The notes under the pieces are model-generated. The model was given only the letters and a program-made list of their open reading frames with translations. It did no database searches and was not told where the DNA came from. A stretch of DNA of 64,000 nt. Origin: Xylanibacter rarus (GTDB lineage Bacteria; Bacteroidota; Bacteroidia; Bacteroidales; Bacteroidaceae). Location: positions 1 to 64,000 of the forward strand of contig NZ_LFQU01000012.1 in the NCBI RefSeq assembly GCF_001275135.1, in the 5' to 3' direction. This document shows, piece by piece, positions 45,281-54,913 of the stretch. The position numbers and the translations under genes were made by a program. Positions within the stretch are counted from its first letter, which is position 1. Each line of letters opens with the position of its first letter.

Positions 45281-46249
45281 ATGCCGTCACTAAAAGAAAT
45301 AAAGAATCGTATATCATCTGTAAATAGCACTCGTAAAATAACGAGTGCTATGAAGATGGTTGCGTCGTCAAAACTGCATCATGCACAGATCATGATAGGG
45401 AACATGCTTCCTTATGAATCTATGCTAGAGCATATACTAAAAGCATTTTTGGCTTCAGAAGTTGATGCTACAACTGTATATAATACTGTGAGACCTGTAA
45501 AAAAAGTTGCTTTTGTTGTATATTCATCTAATAGCAGTTTATGCGGTGGTTTTAATGCAAATGTTATTAAGGCCATGCAGCAGGCGATTGATAAATACCA
45601 GCGTCTGGTAGGTATGGATAATATTGTTGTTTATCCTATTGGACGAAAGGTTGCTGAAAAAGTGACGAAACTCGGCTTGAACTGTGGTGGAGATTTCTCT
45701 GAAATTGCTGATAAGCCTGATTTGCATCGATGTATAGAACTTGCGGATTTACTTTCGCAGAAATTCATCGATGGTGAGTTTGATCGCATAGAGATGATTT
45801 ATCATCATTTCAAAAGTGCTGGTTCACAAATCTTGACTCAAAAAACTTTCTTACCAATTAATATCAAAGAGGAATTGGATTTTGATGATGAGCGAGATTT
45901 GACATCTAATATTGCAACCTTGGAAGCTCAAGAGTATATACGTAAGAAAGGTAAGGTTTCTTCAAATGCCAAAGAGGCAGTAAAGCCTCTTAATGACAAT
46001 TTTATTGTTGAACCTGATATGGAATCAGTGTTGTGCTCACTTATTCCTAAACTATCACATTTAATGATATATACAGCATTGCTTGATAGTAATGCCAGTG
46101 AGCATGCAGCTCGTATGGTTGCTATGCAGACAGCAACAGATAATGCTGATGAACTTCTGAGAGATTTGAATCTCCAATATAATAAGAGTCGTCAGCAGGC
46201 TATTACAAATGAGTTGCTTGACATTGTGGGTGGTACTGTTAATTCCTAG
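45281..46249 (+). CDS. atpG: F1 ATP synthase subunit gamma
   Basis: 322 aa central rotor shaft. The N-terminal helix has KEIKNRISSVNSTRKITSAMKMV and the C-terminal helix ends LNLQYNKSRQQAITNELLDIVGG, the classic pair. It is about 35 residues longer than E. coli gamma because of a charged insertion near 215-250 (EYIRKKGKVSSNAKEAVKPL). Last gene of the operon. Confidence 0.97.
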   Translation: MPSLKEIKNRISSVNSTRKITSAMKMVASSKLHHAQIMIGNMLPYESMLEHILKAFLASEVDATTVYNTVRPVKKVAFVVYSSNSSLCGGFNANVIKAMQQAIDKYQRLVGMDNIVVYPIGRKVAEKVTKLGLNCGGDFSEIADKPDLHRCIELADLLSQKFIDGEFDRIEMIYHHFKSAGSQILTQKTFLPINIKEELDFDDERDLTSNIATLEAQEYIRKKGKVSSNAKEAVKPLNDNFIVEPDMESVLCSLIPKLSHLMIYTALLDSNASEHAARMVAMQTATDNADELLRDLNLQYNKSRQQAITNELLDIVGGTVNS

Positions 46250-46269
46250 TGTATTACTCTTACTCATAT

Positions 46270-46304
46270 AAAGAGACTGCACAATTTGTGCATGTCTCTT
46301 TTTT
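46270..46304 (+). terminator. Terminator of the ATP synthase operon
   Basis: Arms AAAGAGA-CTGCAC (46270-46282) and GTGCATG-TCTCTTT (46288-46301) with a small loop and a following T-run, 20 nt after the atpG stop. Confidence 0.88.
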
Positions 46305-46365
46305 ATATTTAGGCATTGTCTAAATTTTTGCGTAATCTAAATAAATCTGGTTTCTATAAGATTGC

Positions 46366-48108
46366 TTATTTTTGTTTTCGTTTAGTTAAAAGATTTATCC
46401 TTTTGGAAGGTTCTTGTGCATCTGGATATAATTCTAATGCCTTATTATAATTAGCTATTGCAGCTTCATACATTTTTTCATTTTCACATTCTTTACCTAG
46501 TATCGTATACTCTGCTGCAAGTCTTTTTAAGAAAGCCTCTTGCTTATTTAATTTTTCTTCGAGGCATTTTATTTCATCTTTTAGTGTATTTATCTTATTT
46601 AATTTTTTACGGATAAGTCTCTTGGCACTAGGCTTTTCTATATCGTATCTGCTGTGTATAGCTTTAAAAAAGCATTTTAAGAAGTTTTCATAGTCTCCGT
46701 TGTCAAATGCTTTTGCTGCTTCGTAATATTCTTTATCTGCGGCAGATTCGCTTAATGCTTTTTTTATAAGTGTTGAATTGTTGTAATTTTGAGCAAATTG
46801 CAATATTTCTTTTCGTACGAAAATATTTTCGTGCCTTATTGGCGATTTGAGTGTAATACCGTTTAATGATGTACATCTTGATAAGGCGACGTATGTTTGG
46901 CCTCCGGCAAATACACCCCCTGTCAGGTCAATAATAACCTTGTTAAATGTTAGGCCTTGGCTTTTGTGTATAGTTATTGCCCATGCCAATCTTATTGGAA
47001 ACTGTATAAAATATCCAATTTCTTCTTCTTCAATTTTTTGTTCCTTGTTATTGAAACGGTACTTCATATTACTCCATCTCTCCCTCGAAACTTCGTATTC
47101 GTTACCGTCTTCTGTGATTATATATATTAATCCTTTTTCAACGTCAATAGTTTCAACAATACCTAGAGTACCATTTACCCATCTTTTGTTTATGTCGTTC
47201 TTTATAAATATTACTTGTGCACCAGGCTTGATTTCCAATTTTGTGAGCGTTGGTAGACTATTTTCTGGAAATTCTCCACCAATTTTCCCATTAAATATTG
47301 TTGATGATCCTTTAAGTTCTTTTAGCTTATTTTCATTTATATAATCTACAGTATCTCTACGTGTTGATAACGTTATTACGAGCTTTTCACTTTTGAACTC
47401 GTGGTTTTCTTCTTTATAACGGCTGTTTAATATTTTTAAATCATAGTCATTTACGTCACCAAGTCTTATCTTATCGAGTATGTTGATGAACTGGCTGTCT
47501 TTTTGTCTGTAAATTTTATTTAATTCAATACATATTAGTTTTATCTCTTTAAATATCTTTGCGTCAAAGAAGAAACTAGTAGGGTAGAATGGCTGAAGGA
47601 GTTTCCGTTCATCCTCCTTGACAACTGGTTCTAACTGAAAAATATCTCCTACAAGTAATAATTGTTTTCCGCCGAAAGGCTCGCGCATATTCCTCGAATA
47701 TACCCGTAATACCTTATCTATAAAATCGATGATGTCAGCTCTTACCATGCTAATTTCATCAATTATGATGAGCTCAACCTCTCGTAGCAGCTTACATTTT
47801 TCACCATTGTATTTTAGTGTATTGCGTAAATGCCTTACTGAATATTGAGTATCATTGGGTAATATTGGGTGAAATGGGAGTTTGAAAAAGCTATGTAGTG
47901 TTGCGCCTCCTACATTGATTGCAGATATGCCAGTTGGGGCGAGAACAACAATTTTCTTTTTTATGTTGGACTTGACATATCTTAAAAAAGTTGATTTACC
48001 CGTCCCTGCTTTACCTGTAAGGAAAAGCGAGCGACGGGTAAATTTTAATATCTGAAGAGCTTCTTGAAACTCTTTGTTTGATTGATCAATTTGTGAATTC
48101 GGTTCCAA
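46366..48108 (-). CDS. PIF1/RecD-like helicase with C-terminal TPR segment
   Basis: 580 aa superfamily 1B DNA helicase. Walker A is LTGKAGTGKSTFLRY near residue 31, followed by APTGISAINVGGATLHSFF (motif Ia), the Walker B-like IIIDEISMVRADI, GDIFQLEPVV (motif III), and IHKSQGLTF plus YVALSRCTSL (motifs V-VI). After a coiled-coil region (about 495-535) the last ~45 residues form one TPR-like pair (AAIANYNKALELYPDA). It probably unwinds DNA secondary structure; the TPR suggests a protein partner. It lies 12 nt after the PBP1A gene. Confidence 0.92.
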   Translation of the reverse strand: MEPNSQIDQSNKEFQEALQILKFTRRSLFLTGKAGTGKSTFLRYVKSNIKKKIVVLAPTGISAINVGGATLHSFFKLPFHPILPNDTQYSVRHLRNTLKYNGEKCKLLREVELIIIDEISMVRADIIDFIDKVLRVYSRNMREPFGGKQLLLVGDIFQLEPVVKEDERKLLQPFYPTSFFFDAKIFKEIKLICIELNKIYRQKDSQFINILDKIRLGDVNDYDLKILNSRYKEENHEFKSEKLVITLSTRRDTVDYINENKLKELKGSSTIFNGKIGGEFPENSLPTLTKLEIKPGAQVIFIKNDINKRWVNGTLGIVETIDVEKGLIYIITEDGNEYEVSRERWSNMKYRFNNKEQKIEEEEIGYFIQFPIRLAWAITIHKSQGLTFNKVIIDLTGGVFAGGQTYVALSRCTSLNGITLKSPIRHENIFVRKEILQFAQNYNNSTLIKKALSESAADKEYYEAAKAFDNGDYENFLKCFFKAIHSRYDIEKPSAKRLIRKKLNKINTLKDEIKCLEEKLNKQEAFLKRLAAEYTILGKECENEKMYEAAIANYNKALELYPDAQEPSKRINLLTKRKQK

Positions 48109-48119
48109 TGTTGAACTTC

Positions 48120-50666
48120 TTATAAATCTTCAAATCTAATCTGTTCTTCACGAGGTTTATTTTTCTTTTTTTCTTTTTTATCTTCAGATTGTTGTACGTT
48201 ACCTTTATCTGTATTGATGGCGGGATTATTTTCTTTTGAGATTTCGTTATCTTCGTTTCCTCTTGGAAGTATATTGCCTTCTTCGTCAATAAGAAGTTCT
48301 TCGTCCTCTACCATGGTACTGTCAATCTGTGTCGTATCTTTTTTAGCAGGTACATAACTGCTGCAGTTATACATATCTGCAGTTATGTCTTCATCATCTG
48401 GCTTATGGAATCGGCCATGATACTTTTTAAATTCAGGATCTTTCATAAGTGCCTGAATGAAATATCCGCAAATAGGTAATGCCGTCCTACTTCCTTGTCC
48501 AAGAGCACCTGTGCGGAAATGAATACTTCTGTATTCTCCACCAACCCATGCGCCTGTTACAAGATTCGGGCTTACGCACATAAACCATGCATCTGAATGA
48601 TTATTTGATGTTCCTGTCTTGCCTCCAAAGTCTGTATCACGTGCAGTGTCAGTATATGCCCATAAACTTTGAGATGTTCCACCTGGTTCACGCATACCGC
48701 CCATAAGTAGCTGTTGCATGAAGAATGCGCTTTTATATGGTATAACTTGTTTTTCCTCTGTAGAACTTACATATACCTCTCTTCCGTCTTTGTCTACTAT
48801 ACGTGTCACAAGGACTGGTTCTATATGTTTACCATCATTTGCTATTGTACAATATGCATTGACCATTTCTAACAGATTAACGTCAGAAGCACCTAACGCT
48901 AATGAAGGCTCTTCGTCCAAAGGACTTTTTATACCCATGTCATGTGCTGTTTTGGCAATGTTCTTTATTCCCATTTCCTGCCCAAGTCTGACAGCAATCG
49001 AGTTGATACTTTTCGCAAATGCGCTTTTTAAGGGAATGGAGTCTCCTGAGAATCTGCCATTGGCATTTGTTGGAGTCCATGAAGTCATTTCATGCTTATT
49101 TTTGTCATATACTTGCATTCTTATGTATTCGTCCCTTCTCTTATCACAGGGTGTAAGTCCCTGGTTCATTGCTTCTGTATATACAAATAATTTAAATGTT
49201 GAACCTGGTTGGCGCATAGCTGTAACTTTGTCATATTTCCATGAGTTAAAGTCAATGTCTCCGACCCATGCTCTGACTGCTCCGGTTTGTGGCTCCATTG
49301 CAACGAATGAGCAATGCATGAATTTAACCATATACCTGATGGAATCCATTGTGCTCATTTCTTTTTCAATGGTGCCTTTCTCATAATCAAATAATTTGAC
49401 TTTGTGTGGCTTATTCAAATAGTATTGAATAGAGTCGGGGTTATTGGGAAACTTTTGTAATAATGTTTTGTATACCGGTAATTTCTGAGCTATATTCTCT
49501 ATAAAGTTTGGTATAATCTGATGGTTCTCATCTCTCCATGGGTCTTGACCGCTCCAATGACTATTGAAGTTTCTTTGTACCTGTTTCATTTGTTTGATTG
49601 CGGCTTCTTCAGCATATTTTTGCATGCGGGTATCTATCGTAGTGTAGATTTTCAAGCCGCTACTATACAGGTCATATCCATTTTCCTTACACCAATCCTT
49701 AAGATAGTCAGCTATTGCCTCACGAAAATATTTTGCCTGACCATCATAATTGCTTTCAACACTATAGTTTACTTTTATGGGTATTGCACTTAAAGAATCA
49801 TAATCATCTTTTGTGATATCCTTATGTGTCATTAAATTGTGCAAGACTGTATTTCTGCGTTGCAGACTATTCTCAGGATTCGTAATAGGGTTATAATATG
49901 TTGTAGCTTTTAGCATACCAACCAAAACAGCTGCTTGTTCAGCAGTCATTTCAGATGGAGTTGTGTTAAAATATGTCTTACATGCGGTTTTTATGCCATA
50001 TGCATTTGAACCAAAATCTACAGTATTAGCATACATCGTAAGAATTTCTTTCTTATCGTATAGAATTTCCAACTTTGTTGCAATAATCCATTCTTTGCTT
50101 TTCATAATAAGCATTCGTACACCCGGAATATATCCCAACAATCCTGTTGAATACTGTGTCCTGACGCGGAACATGTTTTTTGCGAGCTGTTGAGTAATTG
50201 TGGATGCACCACGTGCTTCATGATGTACAATAATATCTTTTGCTACAGCAAATAATCCGGTGAAATCAACACCAAAGTGCTTGTAGAAGCGTTCATCTTC
50301 TGTATCAATTAAAGCTTTCCAGAAGAGAGGGTTTACTTCTTCATATTTAACAGGCGTTCTGTTCTCGCTAAAATATTTGCCTATCATAACGCCGTCTGCA
50401 CTATATATTTCAGATGCCTCGCTTGTTGTAGGATGCATTATCTGTGAAAAGCCGGGAGACTTTCCAAATAACCATAAGAAGTTAATATCAACCATTATAA
50501 GATACACAAAAAATGTGATTATGGCAGACAGAATTGCTACACAAGTTTTTGTATACCATTTGCGACCAATATAAAGTCCTTTATACCAAGGCCAAAAACC
50601 TTTAATTTTGTTCAGACACGTTTTGATAAATCTACCGATACGTGAATCATTGTTGTTGTTGAACAT
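48120..50666 (-). CDS. Penicillin-binding protein 1A, bifunctional
   Basis: 848 aa class A PBP. Short cytoplasmic segment, one membrane helix (about 43-63), a GT51 transglycosylase domain (TEDERFYKHFGVD near 120, GASTITQQLAKN) and a transpeptidase domain with RQPGSTFKLF (nucleophile Ser near residue 500), the KSINS (SxN) motif and GGKTGTSNNHSDAW (KTG box). The C-terminus (about 770-848) is disordered and acidic to lysine-rich. Polymerises glycan strands and crosslinks peptides. Promoter box at 50691-50698. Confidence 0.96.
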   Translation of the reverse strand: MFNNNNDSRIGRFIKTCLNKIKGFWPWYKGLYIGRKWYTKTCVAILSAIITFFVYLIMVDINFLWLFGKSPGFSQIMHPTTSEASEIYSADGVMIGKYFSENRTPVKYEEVNPLFWKALIDTEDERFYKHFGVDFTGLFAVAKDIIVHHEARGASTITQQLAKNMFRVRTQYSTGLLGYIPGVRMLIMKSKEWIIATKLEILYDKKEILTMYANTVDFGSNAYGIKTACKTYFNTTPSEMTAEQAAVLVGMLKATTYYNPITNPENSLQRRNTVLHNLMTHKDITKDDYDSLSAIPIKVNYSVESNYDGQAKYFREAIADYLKDWCKENGYDLYSSGLKIYTTIDTRMQKYAEEAAIKQMKQVQRNFNSHWSGQDPWRDENHQIIPNFIENIAQKLPVYKTLLQKFPNNPDSIQYYLNKPHKVKLFDYEKGTIEKEMSTMDSIRYMVKFMHCSFVAMEPQTGAVRAWVGDIDFNSWKYDKVTAMRQPGSTFKLFVYTEAMNQGLTPCDKRRDEYIRMQVYDKNKHEMTSWTPTNANGRFSGDSIPLKSAFAKSINSIAVRLGQEMGIKNIAKTAHDMGIKSPLDEEPSLALGASDVNLLEMVNAYCTIANDGKHIEPVLVTRIVDKDGREVYVSSTEEKQVIPYKSAFFMQQLLMGGMREPGGTSQSLWAYTDTARDTDFGGKTGTSNNHSDAWFMCVSPNLVTGAWVGGEYRSIHFRTGALGQGSRTALPICGYFIQALMKDPEFKKYHGRFHKPDDEDITADMYNCSSYVPAKKDTTQIDSTMVEDEELLIDEEGNILPRGNEDNEISKENNPAINTDKGNVQQSEDKKEKKKNKPREEQIRFEDL

Positions 50667-50690
50667 ATAATTTTAGTATTATTTATTCTG

Positions 50691-50698
50691 CAAATGTA
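50691..50698 (-). promoter_or_regulatory. -7 box for the PBP1A gene
   Basis: TAcaTTTGC on the minus strand, 25 nt before the ATG at 50666. It lies between miaA (which ends at 50714) and the PBP gene, so the PBP gene need not depend on the lpx operon. Confidence 0.6.
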
Positions 50699-50713
50699 CA
50701 AAAAAAGTACAGT

Positions 50714-51613
50714 TTATATGAATGTGTTTATGTAATTTATGATTTCTTCAATATTGTCGGGTGAAAACCAATGTATATTGGGATCACGCCTGAACCATGT
50801 AAGCTGTTTGCGGCAATACTTATGTGTATTGCTTTTTATCCTAAATATTGCATTGTCAAGTGTACATAATCCGTCTAGATATTCAAATGTTTCTTTGTAA
50901 CCAACAGTGTTTAATGCATTTAGATTTTTATATTCATAGACGTTTAGAGCTTCTTGAATTAAGCCATCATGAATCATTTGCTCTACACGTAAGTCTATTC
51001 TCTCGTATAATCTCTGCCGGTCCATATTAAGACCGATTTTTATAATTCTAAAAGGTCTTTCTTTGGTTGTGTTTTTTCTGAAGGAAGAATATGGCTTGCC
51101 TGTAGATAAGCATATTTCTAATGCATGTATTATGCGCTTATGATTATTCTTATCAACAATTGCGTAATAATCAGGATCTAATAATGCCAATTCTTTGCTA
51201 ATGCCAGAAAGACCTTCTTTATCGAATCTTTCTTGAAGTGTTTTTCTAATGTTGTCATCAACCGATGGTATGTCGTCAATACCTTTGCATACTGCATCAA
51301 CGTACATCATGCTACCACCAGACATGATTACATTATCTTTATACTTGAACAAGATGTTTAATAATTTTAAAACATCTTGTTCATATTTTGAGGCGTTGTA
51401 ATATTCATTAATATGAAGATTGCCAACAAAAAAATGTCTAATTGATTTACGCTCATCTTTTGTTGGGGCAGCTGTGCCTACAGGTATTTCTTTAAAAACC
51501 TGACGAGAGTCAGCATTAATAATAACCGTATTTAAGTGTTCGGCAACCTTCAGACATAATGATGTTTTTCCTACCCCTGTAGGTCCAACTATTACAAAAA
51601 GTGTCTTCATCAC
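50714..51613 (-). CDS. miaA: tRNA dimethylallyltransferase
   Basis: 299 aa. Transfers dimethylallyl from DMAPP to A37 of tRNAs that read UNN codons. The P-loop is VIVGPTGVGKTSLCLK (residues 6-21), followed by IINADSRQVFKEIPVGTAAP and MSGGSMMYVDAVCKGID near 98, and the C-terminal KYCRKQLTWFRRD. Encoded 9 nt after lpxA, as the last gene of the lipid A run. Confidence 0.96.
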   Translation of the reverse strand: MMKTLFVIVGPTGVGKTSLCLKVAEHLNTVIINADSRQVFKEIPVGTAAPTKDERKSIRHFFVGNLHINEYYNASKYEQDVLKLLNILFKYKDNVIMSGGSMMYVDAVCKGIDDIPSVDDNIRKTLQERFDKEGLSGISKELALLDPDYYAIVDKNNHKRIIHALEICLSTGKPYSSFRKNTTKERPFRIIKIGLNMDRQRLYERIDLRVEQMIHDGLIQEALNVYEYKNLNALNTVGYKETFEYLDGLCTLDNAIFRIKSNTHKYCRKQLTWFRRDPNIHWFSPDNIEEIINYINTFI

Positions 51614-51622
51614 AGAAGGTAT

Positions 51623-52393
51623 TTATCTTATTATACCTCTCTTAGAGTTTTCAACAAAATTAATTATATATTCAATTTCTTTTGTTACAGGCAGCTTTTT
51701 CCTTATTTCTTCAATACCCTCTTTTAGAATTCCTTTAGAGTACAGAAGTCTGTAAGCTTCATGTATATTGTTGATTAATTCGTTGCTGAATCCTCTTCTT
51801 CTTAATCCCACAATATTTATTCCGCAATATTTCGTCGGTTCTTTTCCGGCAATGATAAAAGGTGGTATGTCTTGGCTGAAACGGCATCCTCCCTGAATCA
51901 TTACATAACTACCAATATGGCAGAATTGGTGGCATAAAACAACTGCACTAATAATGGCATAGTCGTCAACAACAACTTCTCCTGCAAACTTTGTTGAGTT
52001 TCCAATAATACATCCATTACCGATAACACAATCGTGAGCAACATGCATGTTTTCCATCAGCAAATTGTTTGAACCAACTTTTGTTGTCCCTTTAGATGCT
52101 GTGCCTCGTGATATAGTTACATTTTCACGTATACTATTGTTATCACCAACTTCGCATGTCGTATCTTCACCTTTGAATTTAAGATCTTGTGGCTTTGTAC
52201 TAATACTTGCACCGGGAAAGATTTCGTTATTATTTCCGATGCGTGCTCCGTAGTTAATCGTTACATTATTTTGTAATATGTTATTGTCGCCAATTACTGT
52301 ATTTTTATCAATATAACAGAATGGGCCGATAATATTATTGTCACCAATTTTGGCTTCAGGATGTATGTATGCTAACGGACTTATATTATTCAT
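51623..52393 (-). CDS. lpxA: UDP-N-acetylglucosamine O-acyltransferase
   Basis: 256 aa, first step of lipid A synthesis. Left-handed beta-helix of hexapeptide repeats (IHPEAKIGDNNIIGPFC onward, about 8-190), catalytic His in MHVAHDCVIGN near residue 122, and a C-terminal helical domain from about 195. The insertion-free repeats and length fit LpxA. A hairpin precedes the start at 52411-52432. Confidence 0.96.
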   Translation of the reverse strand: MNNISPLAYIHPEAKIGDNNIIGPFCYIDKNTVIGDNNILQNNVTINYGARIGNNNEIFPGASISTKPQDLKFKGEDTTCEVGDNNSIRENVTISRGTASKGTTKVGSNNLLMENMHVAHDCVIGNGCIIGNSTKFAGEVVVDDYAIISAVVLCHQFCHIGSYVMIQGGCRFSQDIPPFIIAGKEPTKYCGINIVGLRRRGFSNELINNIHEAYRLLYSKGILKEGIEEIRKKLPVTKEIEYIINFVENSKRGIIR

Positions 52394-52410
52394 GGCTAAT
52401 ATTTTAAAAT

Positions 52411-52432
52411 AAGGCAGAAGTAAATCTGCCTT
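52411..52432 (-). promoter_or_regulatory. Intercistronic hairpin between lpxC/fabZ and lpxA
   Basis: Perfect 8-bp stem (52411-52418 with 52425-52432; AAGGCAGA/TCTGCCTT) with a 6-nt loop, followed on the minus strand by an A/T-rich tract without a clean U-run. It lies inside an operon, so it may be a partial terminator or an RNA-processing site that lowers lpxA expression. Confidence 0.5.
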
Positions 52433-52437
52433 ATGGG

Positions 52438-53829
52438 TTATTTATTTTTTACTATTTGAGCTGTGAAAGTAGCTTCTGATACGACTTTATCTCCTACAAA
52501 TACATATCCCTTCATAGAAGATACACCATGGCGTACAGGAGCAAGAAGGTCAACTTTAAATAAAAGAGTATCTCCCGGTACAACTTTTTGTCTAAACTTC
52601 ACATCGTCAATCTTCATGAAATATGTTGACCATCTTTCGGGCTCTTCCAAAGTGTTAAGAACAAGCAAGCCACCGCACTGTGCCATAGCCTCAATTTGTA
52701 AAACGCCAGGCATAACGGGCTCTTGGGGAAAATGTCCCTGGAAGAAAGGTTCATTACTGGTGACATTTTTTACGCCAACGATACTGCTCGGTCCAAGAGC
52801 TATCACTTTATCAACGAGCTGCATGGGATAACGATGCGGAAGCAATTCGCGAATGCGGTTTACGTCCATAAGCGGTGCTTCATTGCAATTGTATATTGGA
52901 GCCTGTATTTCATGCTTACGGATTTCTTTTCGCATGAGGCGTGCAAACTTATTGTTGATTGTATGCCCTGGACGAGTGGCTATTATACGGCCTTTAATAG
53001 GTTTGCCGATAAGTGCCATATCGCCTATTATGTCTAACAGCTTATGCCTTGTACATTCATTTTCCCATACCAGCGGTTTATGCTGAATGTATCCCAGTTT
53101 TGTTGCGTCAAGATGTGGTACATGTAAGAAATCTGCCAATTGATCAAGACGTTCCTGGGTTGTCTGTCTTTCATAAATCACAATAGCATTATCCATGTCA
53201 CCGCCTTTAATAAGATTTGCTTTTAAGAGCGGTTCGATGTCTCTTACAAAGACGAATGTACGGGCTGGAGCTATTTCTGTGGCAAAATCTTCAATTTTGT
53301 CAAGTGTTGCAAATTGACTATTTATGAATTTAGAGTCAAAAGAGCACATTGCGGTCAAGCTGAATTCTTCATCTGGCAGAATCGTAATGCATGAACCTGA
53401 TTCTTTATCCTTTACCTCTATCTTGTGGCGTATAATATAGAAGTCTTTTGGAGCATTCTGTTCAACGATTCCAATTTCACGGATCTTCTCAATGTATTGT
53501 GCAGCTGAGCCATCTAAAATTGGAAATTCAGGACCATTTACCTGTATAAGGCAGTTGTCAATGCCTAAAGCATACAGAGCGGCAAGTCCATGTTCTACGG
53601 TTGATACTCTTACATCACCTTTCCCTAATACAGTTCCACGTTGGGTGTCAACGACATTTTCAGCAATGGCATCAATGATGGGTTGACCCTCAAGATCGAT
53701 TCTTTGTATCTTATATCCGGTATTTTCATTTGCCGGATTAAAGGTGATTGTCAGATTTAATCCAGTATGAAGACCTTTTCCACACAGTGCAAAACTGCCT
53801 TTAAGTGTGTTCTGTTTTGACATTTCCAT
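52438..53829 (-). CDS. lpxC/fabZ: Bifunctional LpxC deacetylase / FabZ dehydratase
   Basis: 463 aa fusion. The LpxC part (about 1-305) has the zinc-ligand histidine in STVEHGLAALYALGIDN near residue 78 and HKLLDIIGDMAL near 240, and removes the acetyl group from the acylated UDP sugar. The FabZ part (about 315-463) has LLPHRYPMQLVDKV and GHFPQEPVMPGVLQIEAMAQ with the catalytic His and Glu, and dehydrates 3-hydroxyacyl-ACP. The fusion is characteristic of Bacteroidetes and ties the lipid A commitment step to acyl-chain supply. The Met at 53823 may be the true start. Confidence 0.97.
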   Translation of the reverse strand: MEMSKQNTLKGSFALCGKGLHTGLNLTITFNPANENTGYKIQRIDLEGQPIIDAIAENVVDTQRGTVLGKGDVRVSTVEHGLAALYALGIDNCLIQVNGPEFPILDGSAAQYIEKIREIGIVEQNAPKDFYIIRHKIEVKDKESGSCITILPDEEFSLTAMCSFDSKFINSQFATLDKIEDFATEIAPARTFVFVRDIEPLLKANLIKGGDMDNAIVIYERQTTQERLDQLADFLHVPHLDATKLGYIQHKPLVWENECTRHKLLDIIGDMALIGKPIKGRIIATRPGHTINNKFARLMRKEIRKHEIQAPIYNCNEAPLMDVNRIRELLPHRYPMQLVDKVIALGPSSIVGVKNVTSNEPFFQGHFPQEPVMPGVLQIEAMAQCGGLLVLNTLEEPERWSTYFMKIDDVKFRQKVVPGDTLLFKVDLLAPVRHGVSSMKGYVFVGDKVVSEATFTAQIVKNK

Positions 53830-53832
53830 GAT

Positions 53833-54870
53833 TTATTTATATGTCTCTTTTAATTTTTCAACTTCATGTTTTAACTCGTTGAGCTCTTTGTAAATTTCTG
53901 GTAGCCTGCGTGTTAACGCAATAGACTTAAAGTAAGCCTTTGGATCTGTCGGCGGCGTTCCGATGAGAGTCTCATTACCTTTAAGGTTGCCTGGCACTCC
54001 AGACTGGGCACCAAGGAAAGTCTTATCGCCAATTGTTGCATGTCCTGCAATGCCGACCTGACCTCCAAACATGCAGCCTTTGCCAATTTTTGTACTACCT
54101 GCAACGCCTGTCTGAGCAGACATTACAGTGTTTTCGCCCACTTCAACATTGTGAGCAATCTGTACAAGATTGTCAAGCTTTACACCTTTACGTATGATTG
54201 TTGTTCCCATCGTAGAACGGTCTACGCATGAGTTGGCTCCAATTTCAACGTTATCTTCAATAGTTACAATGCCAATTTGTGGTATTTTGTCATATCCATC
54301 AGTATTTGGAGCAAATCCAAAACCGTCTGCGCCAATGACGGTGCCAGCATGAATTGTAACATTATTGCCTAGCTTACACTCTTTGTAGATGGTGACATTA
54401 GGATATAAGATACATCCATTTCCAATTTTAACACCATCTTCAATAACCGTATGTGGATATATTTGTGTATTTTCACCGATAACAACGTTCTCGCCTATAT
54501 ATGCAAAAGCACCTACATAGCAATTGTCGCCAATTGTCGCTTTAGGTGATATGAAAGCCATTGAGCTTATGCCACTTTTTTTAGGAAGTGCAGCCTGATA
54601 CATTTGCAGAAGTTTTGCAACGCATTCATAGGCATTCTTTACTCTAATCAAGGTGGCTTTGACTGGTTTTGTCAACTCAACGTCTTCGTTGACAAGCACA
54701 ATACTTGATTGTGTTTCGTAAATATAGTGTGTGTATTTGGGATTTGAAAGGAATGATATAGCTCCTGGTTTTCCCTCTTCAATTTTGGCAAATGTATTTA
54801 CTGTGGCATTTTCATCGCCTTCAACTTTGCCTTGGATAAAACTTGCTATTTGGTTTGCTGTAAATTCCAT
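53833..54870 (-). CDS. lpxD: UDP-3-O-acylglucosamine N-acyltransferase
   Basis: 345 aa. N-terminal uridine-binding domain (about 1-100), then a hexapeptide beta-helix with the catalytic His in [14 protein letters not shown] near residue 240 and a short C-terminal coiled coil ([14 protein letters not shown]). Adds the N-linked acyl chain in lipid A synthesis. Sits 3 nt before lpxC/fabZ and is the first lpx gene of the run. Confidence 0.96.
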   Translation of the reverse strand: MEFTANQIASFIQGKVEGDENATVNTFAKIEEGKPGAISFLSNPKYTHYIYETQSSIVLVNEDVELTKPVKATLIRVKNAYECVAKLLQMYQAALPKKSGISSMAFISPKATIGDNCYVGAFAYIGENVVIGENTQIYPHTVIEDGVKIGNGCILYPNVTIYKECKLGNNVTIHAGTVIGADGFGFAPNTDGYDKIPQIGIVTIEDNVEIGANSCVDRSTMGTTIIRKGVKLDNLVQIAHNVEVGENTVMSAQTGVAGSTKIGKGCMFGGQVGIAGHATIGDKTFLGAQSGVPGNLKGNETLIGTPPTDPKAYFKSIALTRRLPEIYKELNELKHEVEKLKETYK

Positions 54871-54894
54871 TGCAATTTAATTACATATTATCTG

Positions 54895-54902
54895 CAAAGA
54901 TA
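54895..54902 (-). promoter_or_regulatory. -7 box for the lpxD-lpxC/fabZ-lpxA-miaA run
   Basis: TAtcTTTGC on the minus strand, 25 nt before the lpxD ATG. It falls in the 43-nt gap after the HD gene stop, giving the lpx genes an independent promoter. Confidence 0.6.
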
Positions 54903-54913
54903 AATAAATTTAT

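Noticed and set aside
46847-47344. 165-aa plus-strand ORF opposite the PIF1-like helicase
   Set aside because: Composition mirrors the helicase frame; the helicase motifs are unmistakable on the other strand.
48718-49386. Long plus-strand ORF (222 aa) opposite the PBP1A gene
   Set aside because: Antisense shadow of a strongly conserved transpeptidase domain; no promoter and no domain.
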